A stretch of DNA of 18,652 bases. Origin: Bacteroidales bacterium. GTDB lineage: Bacteria; Bacteroidota; Bacteroidia; Bacteroidales; UBA932. The stretch is taken from positions 1 through 18,652 of the forward strand of contig JAFYZZ010000048.1 in NCBI GenBank assembly GCA_017548445.1. The letters are read 5' to 3'. Positions 5,997 through 15,195 of this stretch are shown one piece after another. A program made the position numbers and the translations under genes. Positions within the stretch are counted from its first letter, which is position 1. Every line of letters starts with the position of its first letter. The notes below the pieces were generated by a model that saw only the letters and a list, made by a program, of their open reading frames with translations, did not search any database and was not told the DNA's origin.

Positions 5997-7958
5997 TTAT
6001 TCGTCAGCAGGGTTAGGTTCGTAGCCGTTTACGCTGTAGTCGCTGATACGGCCGTAATAGCTCTTCGCGATGGTGTGGTAGTCGGAAACCTTGCCGCCCA
6101 CGAGCGGATCCTCGGCAAAGTGGACCGAACGGACGAAGATGTACTTCGGCGAGCCGCTGCGCAGGTCGAGAATCGGGGTAAGCGCGTGCTTCTGGCCAAC
6201 CACCAGCGGATCCGTGAATTTGTTGTAGAACGCACGGCGGCGGTGCAGGGTGTAAAGCTGGTCGCCCTCGAAGGCGAGCTCGAGCTCGCGCTGGTGCAGG
6301 ACATTCTCGACCGTCAGGTCGACCTCGTCCGTGAAAGCGGCGCGCTTGCGGATGGCGTTCAGGTACTGCTTGGCGCTGGCTGCATTGCCCTGGCCGCTCT
6401 CGGCCACGGCCTCGCAGTAGTCGAGCAGGATCTCGGCGTAGCGGATGTCATACCAGAAACTCTTGTTGTACTTCTGGAAGGACTGCGGGTTCAAGAACTT
6501 GCGCAGGCCGAAACCGGTGGTGTACACCTTGCCGGCCATCTTGTTCTCGTAGTTGAAGAAGCCGGACACGCTGCCGGAGGGAGCTCCGAAGGCGTAATAG
6601 GTCGTACCTCCCACTTCCTCGCTGTCATCCGCCCAGATGGCCACGCTGCCGTCGGTTTTGATCATACCGCCCTGCAGCTTGATTACCGTGTTGCGGAAGG
6701 TGCAGTCGGGATAGAGGACCCAGGCCTGGAAGCGGGCGTCCTTGCTGACGAAAGGCTCGTCGATCGAATTATACTCGACATACGGGATATCCTTGTATTC
6801 CTGCGGGAAACGGGTCACCGTACCGGTGAAATACTCGTCTTCCTTGCCGTCGGTACGGGTCTTGACCGTACCGTTCACGGCGTGGCGGTCGGCGTCGTAA
6901 TTGTCGAACTTGTCCACGAAGTCGATCGTGACGGAGTACTTGCCGCAAAGGTCGTTGGTAGTCACCGTCTGGGCCGGGCTGTTGTCCAGGTCGAAGGCAT
7001 TGCCGGACGTGTTGTTGCCGTCATTGAGGGTCCTGCCGAAAATGAACTCGCAGTCCTGCCGGGTCACGAACAGGTCGCCCAGGTTCTTAACTGCCTCGGC
7101 AACGCTCTTGGGGTTGGCCCCGTAGAGGGAGAACTTGCCGCTGCCGATGATGGCTTCGCAGGCGTCGATGCAGTCCTTGTAATACTTGTTGGCCATACCG
7201 GCGTCCATATAGGTCTTCTTGGCGGAGACGGCCTTATAGGTGCTCTCGATACCGCCCTGGGCATTCCAGTATTTGCTCACGGAAGCGGCATACAAGGCAG
7301 CGCGGGCCTTCATACCGAGGGCCGCATACTTGCTGGCGTGGTATCCCTCGGGCACGGCCGGGAGATCGTCGGCAGCCAGCTGGAATTCCTTGATGACCCA
7401 GTCCCAGGTCTCTTGCTCGGTGGCACGCGCAGCTTTGTCGAAAAGCTCCTTGTTACCGTCGGCAGGGTTGTAATAGGCGTCAAGCGGCTCCTCGATGATA
7501 GGCACGCCACCGAGGTTGCGGACCATCACGAAGTAGCAGTAGGCACGCACGAAACGGGCCTCGGCAATATAATTCTTGGCTTGCGCGTCGGTGAGGGTCC
7601 CGGCCGCGCCGGCCTCCTCGGCGATCACCATAAACTGGTTGATGGTACGGATGGCGCCCCAGTTCCAGAAGGTCTGGACGCCGTACATACCGTAGTAAGG
7701 GTTCGAATTGAAACCGTAGTCGCCACCGTGGCTGTCGCACGCATTCATCGTGTACTGGTCCTCGACTCCGAACGCGTTCATCGGAATGTAGGAATACACC
7801 TGGGCGAGCAGTCGCGAGATACCGGCTTCAGAAGAAGCCATATCCGCACCCGACATCTTGGAAAGGTCGCCTTCGAGGTTGTCGAAGATGGCGTCGCAAG
7901 ACGTGAACGTCAGGGAGAGGCAAACAAACGCGGACAGAATGTATAATATCTTTTTCAT
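5997..7958 (-). CDS. susD: SusD/RagB-family surface glycan-binding lipoprotein
   Basis: A 653-residue lipoprotein, at the long end for SusD. Signal peptide 1-20 with lipobox FTSC, lipidated at C21. The mature protein begins C-D-A-I-F-D; early acidic residues after the Cys fit the Bacteroidetes surface-export signal. The N-terminal TPR-like region shows the usual RFVRAYCYFVMVRNLGGVPI pattern (about 136-155), and the C-terminal RagB/SusD signature is RELELAFEGDQ (557-567). SusD forms the lid over the SusC barrel and binds the incoming oligosaccharide. It follows SusC by 12 bases and precedes DUF3823 by 14. The name describes family membership only. Confidence 0.95.
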   Translation of the reverse strand: MKKILYILSAFVCLSLTFTSCDAIFDNLEGDLSKMSGADMASSEAGISRLLAQVYSYIPMNAFGVEDQYTMNACDSHGGDYGFNSNPYYGMYGVQTFWNWGAIRTINQFMVIAEEAGAAGTLTDAQAKNYIAEARFVRAYCYFVMVRNLGGVPIIEEPLDAYYNPADGNKELFDKAARATEQETWDWVIKEFQLAADDLPAVPEGYHASKYAALGMKARAALYAASVSKYWNAQGGIESTYKAVSAKKTYMDAGMANKYYKDCIDACEAIIGSGKFSLYGANPKSVAEAVKNLGDLFVTRQDCEFIFGRTLNDGNNTSGNAFDLDNSPAQTVTTNDLCGKYSVTIDFVDKFDNYDADRHAVNGTVKTRTDGKEDEYFTGTVTRFPQEYKDIPYVEYNSIDEPFVSKDARFQAWVLYPDCTFRNTVIKLQGGMIKTDGSVAIWADDSEEVGGTTYYAFGAPSGSVSGFFNYENKMAGKVYTTGFGLRKFLNPQSFQKYNKSFWYDIRYAEILLDYCEAVAESGQGNAASAKQYLNAIRKRAAFTDEVDLTVENVLHQRELELAFEGDQLYTLHRRRAFYNKFTDPLVVGQKHALTPILDLRSGSPKYIFVRSVHFAEDPLVGGKVSDYHTIAKSYYGRISDYSVNGYEPNPADE

Positions 7959-7970
7959 CGCTGTACTGAA

Positions 7971-10900
7971 TTAGAAGTTGACGTTGACACCCATCGTCAA
8001 GGTGCGCATAACAGGCATCGTGTTGGACTGCATAGCGGCCGCGGACTCAGGATCGTAGGCTGCGATCTTCTTGTCGGTGATGGTCAGCCAGTTGGTGCCG
8101 CCGACATAGACGCGGGCGGAACGCATTCCGATCTTGGAGGTGATGTTCTTCGGCAGGGTGTAGCCCAGCTCGAAGCTCTTGAGGCGGAAGTACGTCGCAT
8201 CCAGCTGTGTGAAGTCGGACGGGGCGTCGTACATACCCGGACGCCAGTTGTTGGCATCGGAGGACTTCATCAGGGCCGGCCAGTAACCGGCAATCCACTC
8301 GGTCGTGGGATCGTACGGGTCGGCACCCTGGACGGCAACGTGGTAGCGGTCGAGATACATATCATAGATATTGTTGTAACCGCCATAGCCGAAGGTGTGG
8401 AGCAGCCAGATGATCTTGGAGGTCATCGTCGCGCCCTGCCAGACCATATTGAAGTCGAAGTTCTTCCAGTTGAAACCCATATTCAGACCGAACTGGAAGG
8501 ACGGGTTGGCTTCCGGCCAGGCGTACTGCACGTCGTGGGCGGTGATGTAACCATCGCCGTTCCAGTCGAGGAGCTTGTACTGGCCGAGCACGGTGTTCTG
8601 CATACCGGCTTCGGCTTCCAGCTTCACGGGAGAGTTGTAAATCTCTTCCCAGCTCTCGTAGCGGCCGCCTGCAAGGCCGTACTTCCACAGGCCGTGGTAG
8701 TCGGACCAGCGGTTCTGCGTACTGGCGGTGCCGTTCATAATGAAGCCGGCGCCATAGTAGTTCATCGAAGAGTAGTACTTGGACGTCGCCTGGCTCTCGA
8801 TGTGCAGGTTCATCGTACGGGAGATCGTACCGGTGCCGGTGACGTAGTAGTTGAACTCGCCGATGCGGTTGCGGTGCGTCAGGGTGAGTTCCATACCGGC
8901 GTTCACACGGGAGTCGACGTTGATCTGCGGCTCGGTGACGCCGAGGATGGTCGGGGTGGAACCGGAGCTTCGGCCGGCGATACCCTTGGTCATACGCTGG
9001 AAAATATCGAAGGTGCCGCTGAACTTGTCGTGCCAGAAGTTCCAGTCGATACCGGCGTTCATCATTCGGACGTCGGCCCAGGAAAGGATGGTGTTGGCGA
9101 TCTCGCTGTTCACAAAGCCGGGCGTCAGGGAGCCCTCTTCAAAGACATAGGAACTGCCCGGGGTGTAACCGCTCACATAAGCATAGGCGGAGCCCTGAGT
9201 CAAGCCGGTCTTGCCGTCGGACCAGCGGAGCTTGAGGTTGCTGATCCAGGGGAGGTTGTTCTTGATGAACGGCTCCTCGGAAATGCGCCAGCCCAGGGAG
9301 TAGGACGGGAAGAAACCCCAGCGATGCCCCTTCTGGTAGATATAGGTACCGTCGTAACGGCCCATCAACTCCACCAGGTAGCGGCTGGCATACTCGTAGT
9401 TCACACGGGCCAGGTAGCCGGCCGTCGCGGTGGAAGAACGGGAACCCTCCGCCTGCTGGGCGCTCGAAAGGCCGCTGGAAACCGTCGGCTTGGTGAAGAA
9501 GTCGCCGAACAGACGCTTGCTGGTCTGGTTGCGGGTGTTCATCCTGGTAACTTCGGCGGCCGCCATAGCCTGGAGGTTGTGCTTACCCCAGACCCTGTTG
9601 TAGTTGGCCTGGAAACGGCCGTACAGTCGCTCGCGTTCGCGAATATTCTCACGATAGGAGTTCTCGTCACCGCCAATCATCAGCGGCGAGGTCGTATCGG
9701 TCTCGTAGTCATACAGCTGGTAAATGGTCTTCTTGGTGTACGTGCCGTCGTAATTGAAGTCGTACGCACCCTGCAGCATAAGACGGAGACCCTTGATCTG
9801 ATGAGGGTTGTAGTTGAAGTTGATCGTATTGGTGAACGCACGGCCGCGCTTATCGGTATAGTTGAGGTCGTGGTTCATCATCGCCATCACGTTCTCGGTC
9901 GGGGACAGACCCTGATAGGTGTAGTGGTTCGGATTGCCCTCGACGGTGGCCGGGACGGTACGGTCGGAGAAGGCGATGTAGTTGAAGATCATATTGGACT
10001 TCTCGTTGTACACGTCATCGTTGGCCGGGTCGGCGGACGAAGTCGCTCGGAAGGAAGTCTGATACTCCATCGTCAGGTCGTCGGCAAGCTTGAAGGAGAA
10101 GTTGCCGCGGAGGGTGAACCTCTTGTACCAGTAATTGTCCTCGACGTTGTAGATACTCTTGTCGTGGTTGAAACTGCCGGACACGAAGTAGGTTATCGCA
10201 TCGGTACCGCCACGCACGGACAGGTTGTGCGTCTGCGTGGTGGAGTGGTGCTTGATGGCGGCATCCCACCAGCTGAAGTTCTGGAGCGTGCCGTTCTCGG
10301 CGGCCCGGATATCCTCATCGCTGAACGGACGGGGCTTGCGGGCGACGTCGTACATTTCGTTCGTCATCTTCACGTAGTCGGCGATGCTCACCTCCTTCGG
10401 CATCTTCGGACGGCCGAAAGAGAAAACGTTGGAATAGTTGATCGTCGGCTTCTTCGCGGCGGCGCCTTTCTTCGTGGTCACCATAATGACGCCGTTGGCG
10501 GCGCCAAGACCGTAGATGGAAGCGGAGGCGTCCTTCAACACGGAAATGCTCTCGATGTCCTCCGGGTTGAGCTGGGAGAACTCGAGGTCGGTGTTGATGC
10601 CCTTGTTGCTGTTCCGGTATCCGCTGGAACGCACAACGCCGTCGATGACGATCATCGGGGCGCCGTAGCCGCGGAGGCTGATGTCGGCGCCGAAGGAACC
10701 CGGCGTACCGCCGGACTGGCGGATGAGCAGGCCCGGGACCTTGCCCTGGAGGGCGGTCACCACGTCGTTCTGCTTGGTCTTGGTGACGTCTTCAGCACGG
10801 ACGGACGAGATGGCGCTCGTCAGGGATTCCTTCTTCTGGGTACCGTAACCGACGAGGACCGTCTCTTCCAGCATCTCGGCATCCTCCACAAGGGTGATGT

Positions 10901-11177
10901 CAAAGGATGAGCGGCTGCCTACGGTCACTTCCTGGGTAACGAATCCGATGCAGGAGATGACCAGGACGGACTGTGCGTCGACATTGTTGATCGTAGCGTT
11001 ACCGTCCAAATCGGTAGCGGCGCCGTTCGTGGTTCCCTTGACCTGGACCGCGGCGCCTGCCACGGGACCGTAGGAGTCCACGACGTTCACTTTTACCGAC
11101 CTGGTCTGAGCGCCCAGCTGCATCGAGCAGACGAGCATAAGCGCTGTCGCAAGAGTAAGTGATAAAAACTTTTTCAT
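7971..11177 (-). CDS. susC: SusC/RagA-family TonB-dependent glycan transporter
   Basis: A 1068-residue outer-membrane transporter. The start is set at the ATG opening the signal peptide MKKFLSLTLATALMLVCSMQ (cleaved near GAQ|T); the open frame upstream overlaps the fructokinase gene and carries no signal. Residues 25-98 form the carboxypeptidase-regulatory-like beta domain typical of SusC. A TonB-box-like ETVLVGYGT lies near 105-113. The plug domain (about 120-240) includes LQGKVPGLLIRQSGG, SLRGYGAPMIVIDG and the SusC signature VLKDASASIYGLGAANGVI, here with ASIYGLGAANG in place of the commoner ATAIYGSRGANG. The rest is the 22-strand barrel, ending in aromatic Phe (VNVNF). It imports oligosaccharides, powered by TonB. 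It starts 35 bases after the fructokinase stop with no clear promoter between them, so transcription probably reads through. Confidence 0.97.
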   Translation of the reverse strand: MKKFLSLTLATALMLVCSMQLGAQTRSVKVNVVDSYGPVAGAAVQVKGTTNGAATDLDGNATINNVDAQSVLVISCIGFVTQEVTVGSRSSFDITLVEDAEMLEETVLVGYGTQKKESLTSAISSVRAEDVTKTKQNDVVTALQGKVPGLLIRQSGGTPGSFGADISLRGYGAPMIVIDGVVRSSGYRNSNKGINTDLEFSQLNPEDIESISVLKDASASIYGLGAANGVIMVTTKKGAAAKKPTINYSNVFSFGRPKMPKEVSIADYVKMTNEMYDVARKPRPFSDEDIRAAENGTLQNFSWWDAAIKHHSTTQTHNLSVRGGTDAITYFVSGSFNHDKSIYNVEDNYWYKRFTLRGNFSFKLADDLTMEYQTSFRATSSADPANDDVYNEKSNMIFNYIAFSDRTVPATVEGNPNHYTYQGLSPTENVMAMMNHDLNYTDKRGRAFTNTINFNYNPHQIKGLRLMLQGAYDFNYDGTYTKKTIYQLYDYETDTTSPLMIGGDENSYRENIRERERLYGRFQANYNRVWGKHNLQAMAAAEVTRMNTRNQTSKRLFGDFFTKPTVSSGLSSAQQAEGSRSSTATAGYLARVNYEYASRYLVELMGRYDGTYIYQKGHRWGFFPSYSLGWRISEEPFIKNNLPWISNLKLRWSDGKTGLTQGSAYAYVSGYTPGSSYVFEEGSLTPGFVNSEIANTILSWADVRMMNAGIDWNFWHDKFSGTFDIFQRMTKGIAGRSSGSTPTILGVTEPQINVDSRVNAGMELTLTHRNRIGEFNYYVTGTGTISRTMNLHIESQATSKYYSSMNYYGAGFIMNGTASTQNRWSDYHGLWKYGLAGGRYESWEEIYNSPVKLEAEAGMQNTVLGQYKLLDWNGDGYITAHDVQYAWPEANPSFQFGLNMGFNWKNFDFNMVWQGATMTSKIIWLLHTFGYGGYNNIYDMYLDRYHVAVQGADPYDPTTEWIAGYWPALMKSSDANNWRPGMYDAPSDFTQLDATYFRLKSFELGYTLPKNITSKIGMRSARVYVGGTNWLTITDKKIAAYDPESAAAMQSNTMPVMRTLTMGVNVNF

Positions 11178-11212
11178 CTGGTAAATGTTAAGATAGAAAT
11201 GAGAAATCATTA

Positions 11213-12061
11213 TTAAAGAGGCATAGCTCCCTTGCAGGAGCACACATAAGCAGCAGTTTCATTGGCCAGGCGCTGCGCGTCGGACAGGGAATCCCCGCGC
11301 AGGTAGGCGACCACGAAGGCGGCGGTGAAGGAATCGCCGGCGCCCACGGTATCCACGACATTGACCTTGCCCACCGCCTGCGGAATCGCTTCCTCCGCGG
11401 TGATCACCTCGCTTCCGTCCGCGCCCTTGGTCAGGATGACGAGCTTGAGGGCGTAACGCTCCACGAGCGCGCGGCAGGCGGCGGTGTCGTCGTCTCCGAG
11501 ACCGAACATATCCGCCACGATGCGGATCTCGTCGTCATTGATCTTCAAGATGTTGGCAAGCTTCAGGGACTCGTCGATCACCTCCGGGGAATAGTAATGC
11601 TGACGGAGGTTGATGTCGAACACCCGCAAGGCTTCGGGACGCGTGGCGCGCAGGAAGCGGAGCACGGAATCGCGGGAGGCCATCCGCTGCACCAGCGAGC
11701 CGAAGCATACGGCGTCGGCACGGGCGGCGAGCGCCTCCATTTCCGGGGTGAAGGGGATGTTGTCCCAGGCCACGTCCTCCATAATGTTGTAGCTGGGCAC
11801 GCCTTTGTCGTCGAGAGACACCTGGACCGTGCCGGTGGGCTTGTCCGTCACCGCGATGATATTGCGGAGCTTCTTGTCCGTCACGATGTCCATAATCTCG
11901 GCTCCGAGCGGGTCGTCACCGATGGCGCTCACCGCCCAGCCTTCCTCTCCGAGGCGCTGGGCGTGATAGGCGAAATTGGCGGGCGCGCCGCCGAGGGCCT
12001 TGCCGGAAGGGAGCATATCCCACAGGATCTCTCCGATCCCGACGATCACTTTCTTTTTCAT
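11213..12061 (-). CDS. Fructokinase (PfkB family)
   Basis: A 282-residue cytoplasmic sugar kinase. The N-terminal PfkB signature region includes GGAPANFAYHAQRLG (24-38). The C-terminal signature is DTVGAGDSFTAAF (237-249), where D243 is the catalytic base and GAGD forms the anion hole. VFDINLRQHYY (148-157) is typical of bacterial fructokinases. The reaction expected is ATP plus fructose to fructose 6-phosphate, feeding glycolysis. The protein ends AAYVCSCKGAMPL, near the normal family end, so it is complete. Its ATG overlaps the permease stop (ATGA), so translation is probably coupled. Fructose is favoured over other sugars because a GH32 and a sugar permease are encoded alongside, as in the Bacteroides thetaiotaomicron levan locus. 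Related ribokinase-type specificity cannot be fully excluded. Confidence 0.88.
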   Translation of the reverse strand: MKKKVIVGIGEILWDMLPSGKALGGAPANFAYHAQRLGEEGWAVSAIGDDPLGAEIMDIVTDKKLRNIIAVTDKPTGTVQVSLDDKGVPSYNIMEDVAWDNIPFTPEMEALAARADAVCFGSLVQRMASRDSVLRFLRATRPEALRVFDINLRQHYYSPEVIDESLKLANILKINDDEIRIVADMFGLGDDDTAACRALVERYALKLVILTKGADGSEVITAEEAIPQAVGKVNVVDTVGAGDSFTAAFVVAYLRGDSLSDAQRLANETAAYVCSCKGAMPL

Positions 12062-13239
12062 ACGCGCTCTTTCTTGAAGAACACAGTGGCGAGGTACACA
12101 AGGTACGCGACGCCGAGGCTGATTACGATCACCGAACCGATCTGGGTGCCCATCGCGTCGGACAGCACGCCCATCAGCAGCGGGAAAATCGTGCCGCCGA
12201 TCAGGCCCATAATCATCAGGCCGGACATCTCGTTGTTCTTCTCGGGCAGATAGAGCAGCGCCTTGGAGAAGACCATCGAGAAGATGTTGGAGTTACCGAA
12301 GCCGACCAGGGCGATGGCAATGTACAGGCCGACCAGGGTATGGCACACGAACAGGCCGATCATCGCGAGGACCATACAGGCCACGCTGATGGCGAAGAAC
12401 TTCTTGAGCGGGAACCTGGCCAGGATGAAGGATCCGGAGAAGCAGCCCAGCGTACGGAAAAGGAAGTAGATGCTGGTGGCGATACCGGCCTTCTCCAAAG
12501 GCAGCGCAAGCCGTTCCATAATGATCTTCGGAGCGCAGGTGTTCACGCCGACGTCGATTCCCACGTGCGCCACGATGCCGAGGAAAAACAGCAGCACGGA
12601 GCCGTCGCCCAACAGTTTGAGGCACTGGACGAAACTCGAGGACTTGTCCTTCGGCATCTCCTCCTCGATCTTGGTCCCTCCCAGGAAGAACACCGCGATG
12701 ATGGCGAACACCAGGAAAATCAGGCACAGGGGCAGCCAGCTCTGATACTTCACGGAGGCCCAGCTCGCGATGAGCGGGGCGACGAACGAAGCGATGGCCT
12801 TGATGAACTGCCCGAACGTCAGGGTGCTGGCCAGCTTCTCACCGCTTACGATGCAGGTGATGAGCGGGTTGAGCGAAACCTGCATCAGCGTGTTCCCGAT
12901 GCCCAGCAGGCAGAAGGAAACCAGCATCACGGGGAACGTGTACATCGACTTGAAGAAGTATGCACACATCGGCAGGGCCAGCGCCAACGCCGTCACGACG
13001 AGGCTCAGGAGCACCGTTTTCCGCTTGCCGATCTTGTTCATCATCAGTCCGGTAGGGACGGACAGGAAGAAGAACCAGAGGAAGACCATCGACGGCAGGA
13101 AGTTCGCAACTGTGTCGGATAGTGCGAAGTCGGCCTTCACATAATTGGTCGCCGTACCGACCATATCCACGAACCCCATCGTAAAGAACGTGAACATAAT
13201 CGGCAGCAACTTGGACAGATTGGATTGTTTTGCTTCCAT
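12058..13239 (-). CDS. MFS sugar permease (FHS/fucose-glucose-galactose permease type)
   Basis: A 393-residue inner-membrane transporter with about 12 hydrophobic segments and both termini short and charged, as in the FHS branch of the major facilitator superfamily. The cytoplasmic loop between helices 2 and 3 has the MFS motif GLMMNKIGKRKT (64-75). The central loop between helices 6 and 7 (about 190-205) is charged (KIEEEMPKDK). In Bacteroides fructan loci a permease of this kind is encoded next to fructokinase and imports free fructose from the periplasm; the same role is inferred here. It is the first gene after a promoter and overlaps the fructokinase start by four bases. Confidence 0.88.
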   Translation of the reverse strand: MEAKQSNLSKLLPIMFTFFTMGFVDMVGTATNYVKADFALSDTVANFLPSMVFLWFFFLSVPTGLMMNKIGKRKTVLLSLVVTALALALPMCAYFFKSMYTFPVMLVSFCLLGIGNTLMQVSLNPLITCIVSGEKLASTLTFGQFIKAIASFVAPLIASWASVKYQSWLPLCLIFLVFAIIAVFFLGGTKIEEEMPKDKSSSFVQCLKLLGDGSVLLFFLGIVAHVGIDVGVNTCAPKIIMERLALPLEKAGIATSIYFLFRTLGCFSGSFILARFPLKKFFAISVACMVLAMIGLFVCHTLVGLYIAIALVGFGNSNIFSMVFSKALLYLPEKNNEMSGLMIMGLIGGTIFPLLMGVLSDAMGTQIGSVIVISLGVAYLVYLATVFFKKERV

Positions 13240-13263
13240 TGTCTGAATTAGTTTTAGTTAACA

Positions 13264-13271
13264 CAAATATA
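13264..13271 (-). promoter_or_regulatory. Probable promoter -7 element of the permease-fructokinase-SusCD operon
   Basis: On the minus strand TATATTTG matches the Bacteroidetes -7 consensus TAnnTTTG exactly. It lies 24 bases upstream of the permease ATG and downstream of the GH32 terminator. The -33 element is poor: the best candidate, TCTG, is 21 bases upstream. A weak -33 could mean activator dependence, as is usual for such loci, but no operator is visible. Confidence 0.55.
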
Positions 13272-13307
13272 ATTTTCGGGTTATCCTTCCTTCAGACCTA
13301 TTCCGCC

Positions 13308-13354
13308 AAAAAAAGACAGAATCCTTCCACACACGTACGCGTGAAAGGATTCTG
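13308..13354 (-). terminator. Intrinsic terminator after the GH32 gene
   Basis: On the minus strand CAGAATCCTT (complement of 13345-13354) pairs with AAGGATTCTG (complement of 13317-13326), a perfect 10-bp outer stem, with a further 3-bp pairing inside after one mismatch. The stem is followed by TC and seven T residues (13314..13308). It starts 26 bases after the GH32 stop. No T-run follows on the plus strand, so it acts on minus-strand transcripts only. It separates the GH32 operon from the permease operon. Confidence 0.88.
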
Positions 13355-13380
13355 CCAAATTATGGGGAAATAGTACTATT

Positions 13381-15195
13381 TCACAAGCCCAGCGCCGTAA
13401 TCTTCAACCGGTCCATCGGGAAACGGCCCTTGTCGGAGTAGGTTTCCAGGATGTTGTAAGGCTCGTTCGGGAAAACCAGGTTCGTCATCACGACCCTGCC
13501 GCCGTCAATGAAGACCTCCAGCGAGGTAAGATCGTACAGGATCTTCACGCTGTGCTTTCCGGCGACTTTCACCGGCGCCCAGGTCGCAAGGGCGAAGTCG
13601 TTCACATAGTGCATCGAATTCGTTTTGCGGCGGTCGTGGTTCTCGATCTCGTGCGTGGTGCTCCGCCTGGCGAAATCGGTCAGCCCGCTCGCGGTGCGGT
13701 CCATCACGAAGCGCTGAAGGGCCGCGTCGAAATACATATCCACCGCTTCGCCGGCGGTGTTCGTCAGGCGCCAGCCCGCCTTGCCGGCGGCCGGAACGGT
13801 AATGTCCATATCCAGCTCGTAGGCGCCGTCGGTAGTCTCGAACAGCTTGACGGTCTGCGGTTTGCCGGCTGCGGCGACGATGCGGCCTTCCGTCCGGGAT
13901 TCCTTCTCGAGGCCGGCGACCTCAGCCACCGGAAAGGCGCTCACATAGAACTCCTTGCCGTCCTTGAAAAGCCCCAGTTGCCGGGGCACGGCATTGGCGC
14001 TGCGGAAGTACTTGCTGGGCACGATGGTGCCGTACTGCCAGTTGCTCATCCACGGCACCGCGATCACCCGGTCGCCGGTGTTGGAGAAACACACGGTCGC
14101 GTAGTGGTCCTTGCCCCAGTCCAGCCATTTGACCGTCTCCTTGGGCGAGTCGCAGGTGAAGGTCTTTCCGTCGAACTCGCCCACGAAGTACTGCGTGGCG
14201 CTGCCTCCGAAGAAGCAGCCCGGGTTCACATTGACGATCATCACCCACTTCGTCTCCCCTTCCGCAGTGGTCAGCTGGAAGAAATCAGGACATTCGAACT
14301 GGCGGGGCTGCACGCCGTAGCCCTCGCCCCAGCCGCTCATAAAGTCCCAGTCCTTCAGGTTCTGCGAAGAGTAGAAACGCATCTCCTTGTCGGCCGACAC
14401 GATCATTATCCACTTCTGCTCGGGCTCGTACCAGAAGACCTTCGGGTCCCGGAAATCCTTGATGCCGTCGAAAGGCGTCAGCACCGGATTCCCGTCGTAT
14501 TTCGTGAAGGTCTGTCCGTCGTCCAGGCTGTACGCCAGGCACTGGGTCTGGATGAACTCGCGCGTGGTATTCCAGGAAGTGTAGAAGGCGATGACAGCCC
14601 CCTCGCCGAAGCCTGCGGTGTTCTTGTAGTCCACCACCGAGCTCCCGGAGAAGATATGTCCGTACGCATCGCGCCAGATGGCGACGGGCTGATGCTCCCA
14701 GTGCACCATATCCGTGCTGGTGGAGTGCCCCCAATGCATATTCCCCCACACGCAGGCGTAGGGATTGTACTGGTAGTAAAGATGATACACCCCGTCCTTG
14801 TAGAACAGGCCGTTCGCGTCGTTCATCCAGCCGTAGGGCGGCGTGTGGTGATACAAGGGACGGTATTTCTCCGCCGGAATCTCCGGCACGCTGTCCGAAA
14901 AACCGATCAGCGCCCAGGCCTGCTCCGCATCGATACCCTTGAAGTGCACGTCGCGCTTCTTCGCGCCGAAGCGCTCCAGGTCCAGCGGGAAACAGTAATC
15001 GGGCTCCTCGCCTTCACGGGCCAGGCGGACGTCCGCCACATAGAGGGTCTCCCCTCCCTTGTCGATGGTCAGGACAATCTCGTCGTTCGCCTCCCGGACC
15101 GGGAGGATCAGGTACCGGCCAGCCGGCTGCCGCCCGCACGAAAGCAACAAGGCGGTCAGGGCCAGCGCCGGAAACACTTTTAGCATTCTCTTCAT
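13381..15195 (-). CDS. GH32 fructan/sucrose hydrolase, lipoprotein
   Basis: A 604-residue glycoside hydrolase family 32 enzyme. The start is the ATG at 15195, which overlaps the esterase stop as TAATG and opens a lipoprotein signal with lipobox LLSC (C20); M4 is an alternative. An N-terminal beta-rich extension (about 27-105) precedes the catalytic domain, as in many Bacteroidetes GH32 enzymes (possibly DUF4980). The five-blade propeller begins with WMNDANG (123-129), where D126 is the nucleophile. FRDP (248-251) holds the transition-state stabiliser D250, and ECPD (301-304) holds the acid/base E301. The C-terminal beta-sandwich includes SLEVFIDGG. The enzyme releases fructose from fructans or sucrose with retention; exo versus endo action cannot be told from sequence. 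The mature start C-G-R-Q-P lacks the acidic surface-export signal, suggesting a periplasm-facing location. Confidence 0.95.
   Translation of the reverse strand: MKRMLKVFPALALTALLLSCGRQPAGRYLILPVREANDEIVLTIDKGGETLYVADVRLAREGEEPDYCFPLDLERFGAKKRDVHFKGIDAEQAWALIGFSDSVPEIPAEKYRPLYHHTPPYGWMNDANGLFYKDGVYHLYYQYNPYACVWGNMHWGHSTSTDMVHWEHQPVAIWRDAYGHIFSGSSVVDYKNTAGFGEGAVIAFYTSWNTTREFIQTQCLAYSLDDGQTFTKYDGNPVLTPFDGIKDFRDPKVFWYEPEQKWIMIVSADKEMRFYSSQNLKDWDFMSGWGEGYGVQPRQFECPDFFQLTTAEGETKWVMIVNVNPGCFFGGSATQYFVGEFDGKTFTCDSPKETVKWLDWGKDHYATVCFSNTGDRVIAVPWMSNWQYGTIVPSKYFRSANAVPRQLGLFKDGKEFYVSAFPVAEVAGLEKESRTEGRIVAAAGKPQTVKLFETTDGAYELDMDITVPAAGKAGWRLTNTAGEAVDMYFDAALQRFVMDRTASGLTDFARRSTTHEIENHDRRKTNSMHYVNDFALATWAPVKVAGKHSVKILYDLTSLEVFIDGGRVVMTNLVFPNEPYNILETYSDKGRFPMDRLKITALGL

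Noticed and set aside
8340..10910. A plus-strand open frame of 856 codons antisense to SusC, and similar long ones at 1628-3172, 3801-5177, 6075-7946 and 13552-15183
   Set aside because: They mirror real minus-strand genes codon for codon, have no recognisable domains, and are rich in Val, Gly, Leu, His and Arg, as expected for the complement of G+C-rich coding sequence with few stop codons.
11178..11212. A separate promoter for SusC in the 35-base gap after fructokinase
   Set aside because: No TAnnTTTG match is present in the gap on the minus strand; read-through from the permease promoter is simpler.
11178..11243. An N-terminal extension of SusC (MLLQGSYASL...) before MKKFLSL
   Set aside because: It overlaps the fructokinase 3' end and would bury the signal peptide behind 22 residues; the MKK start is far more plausible.
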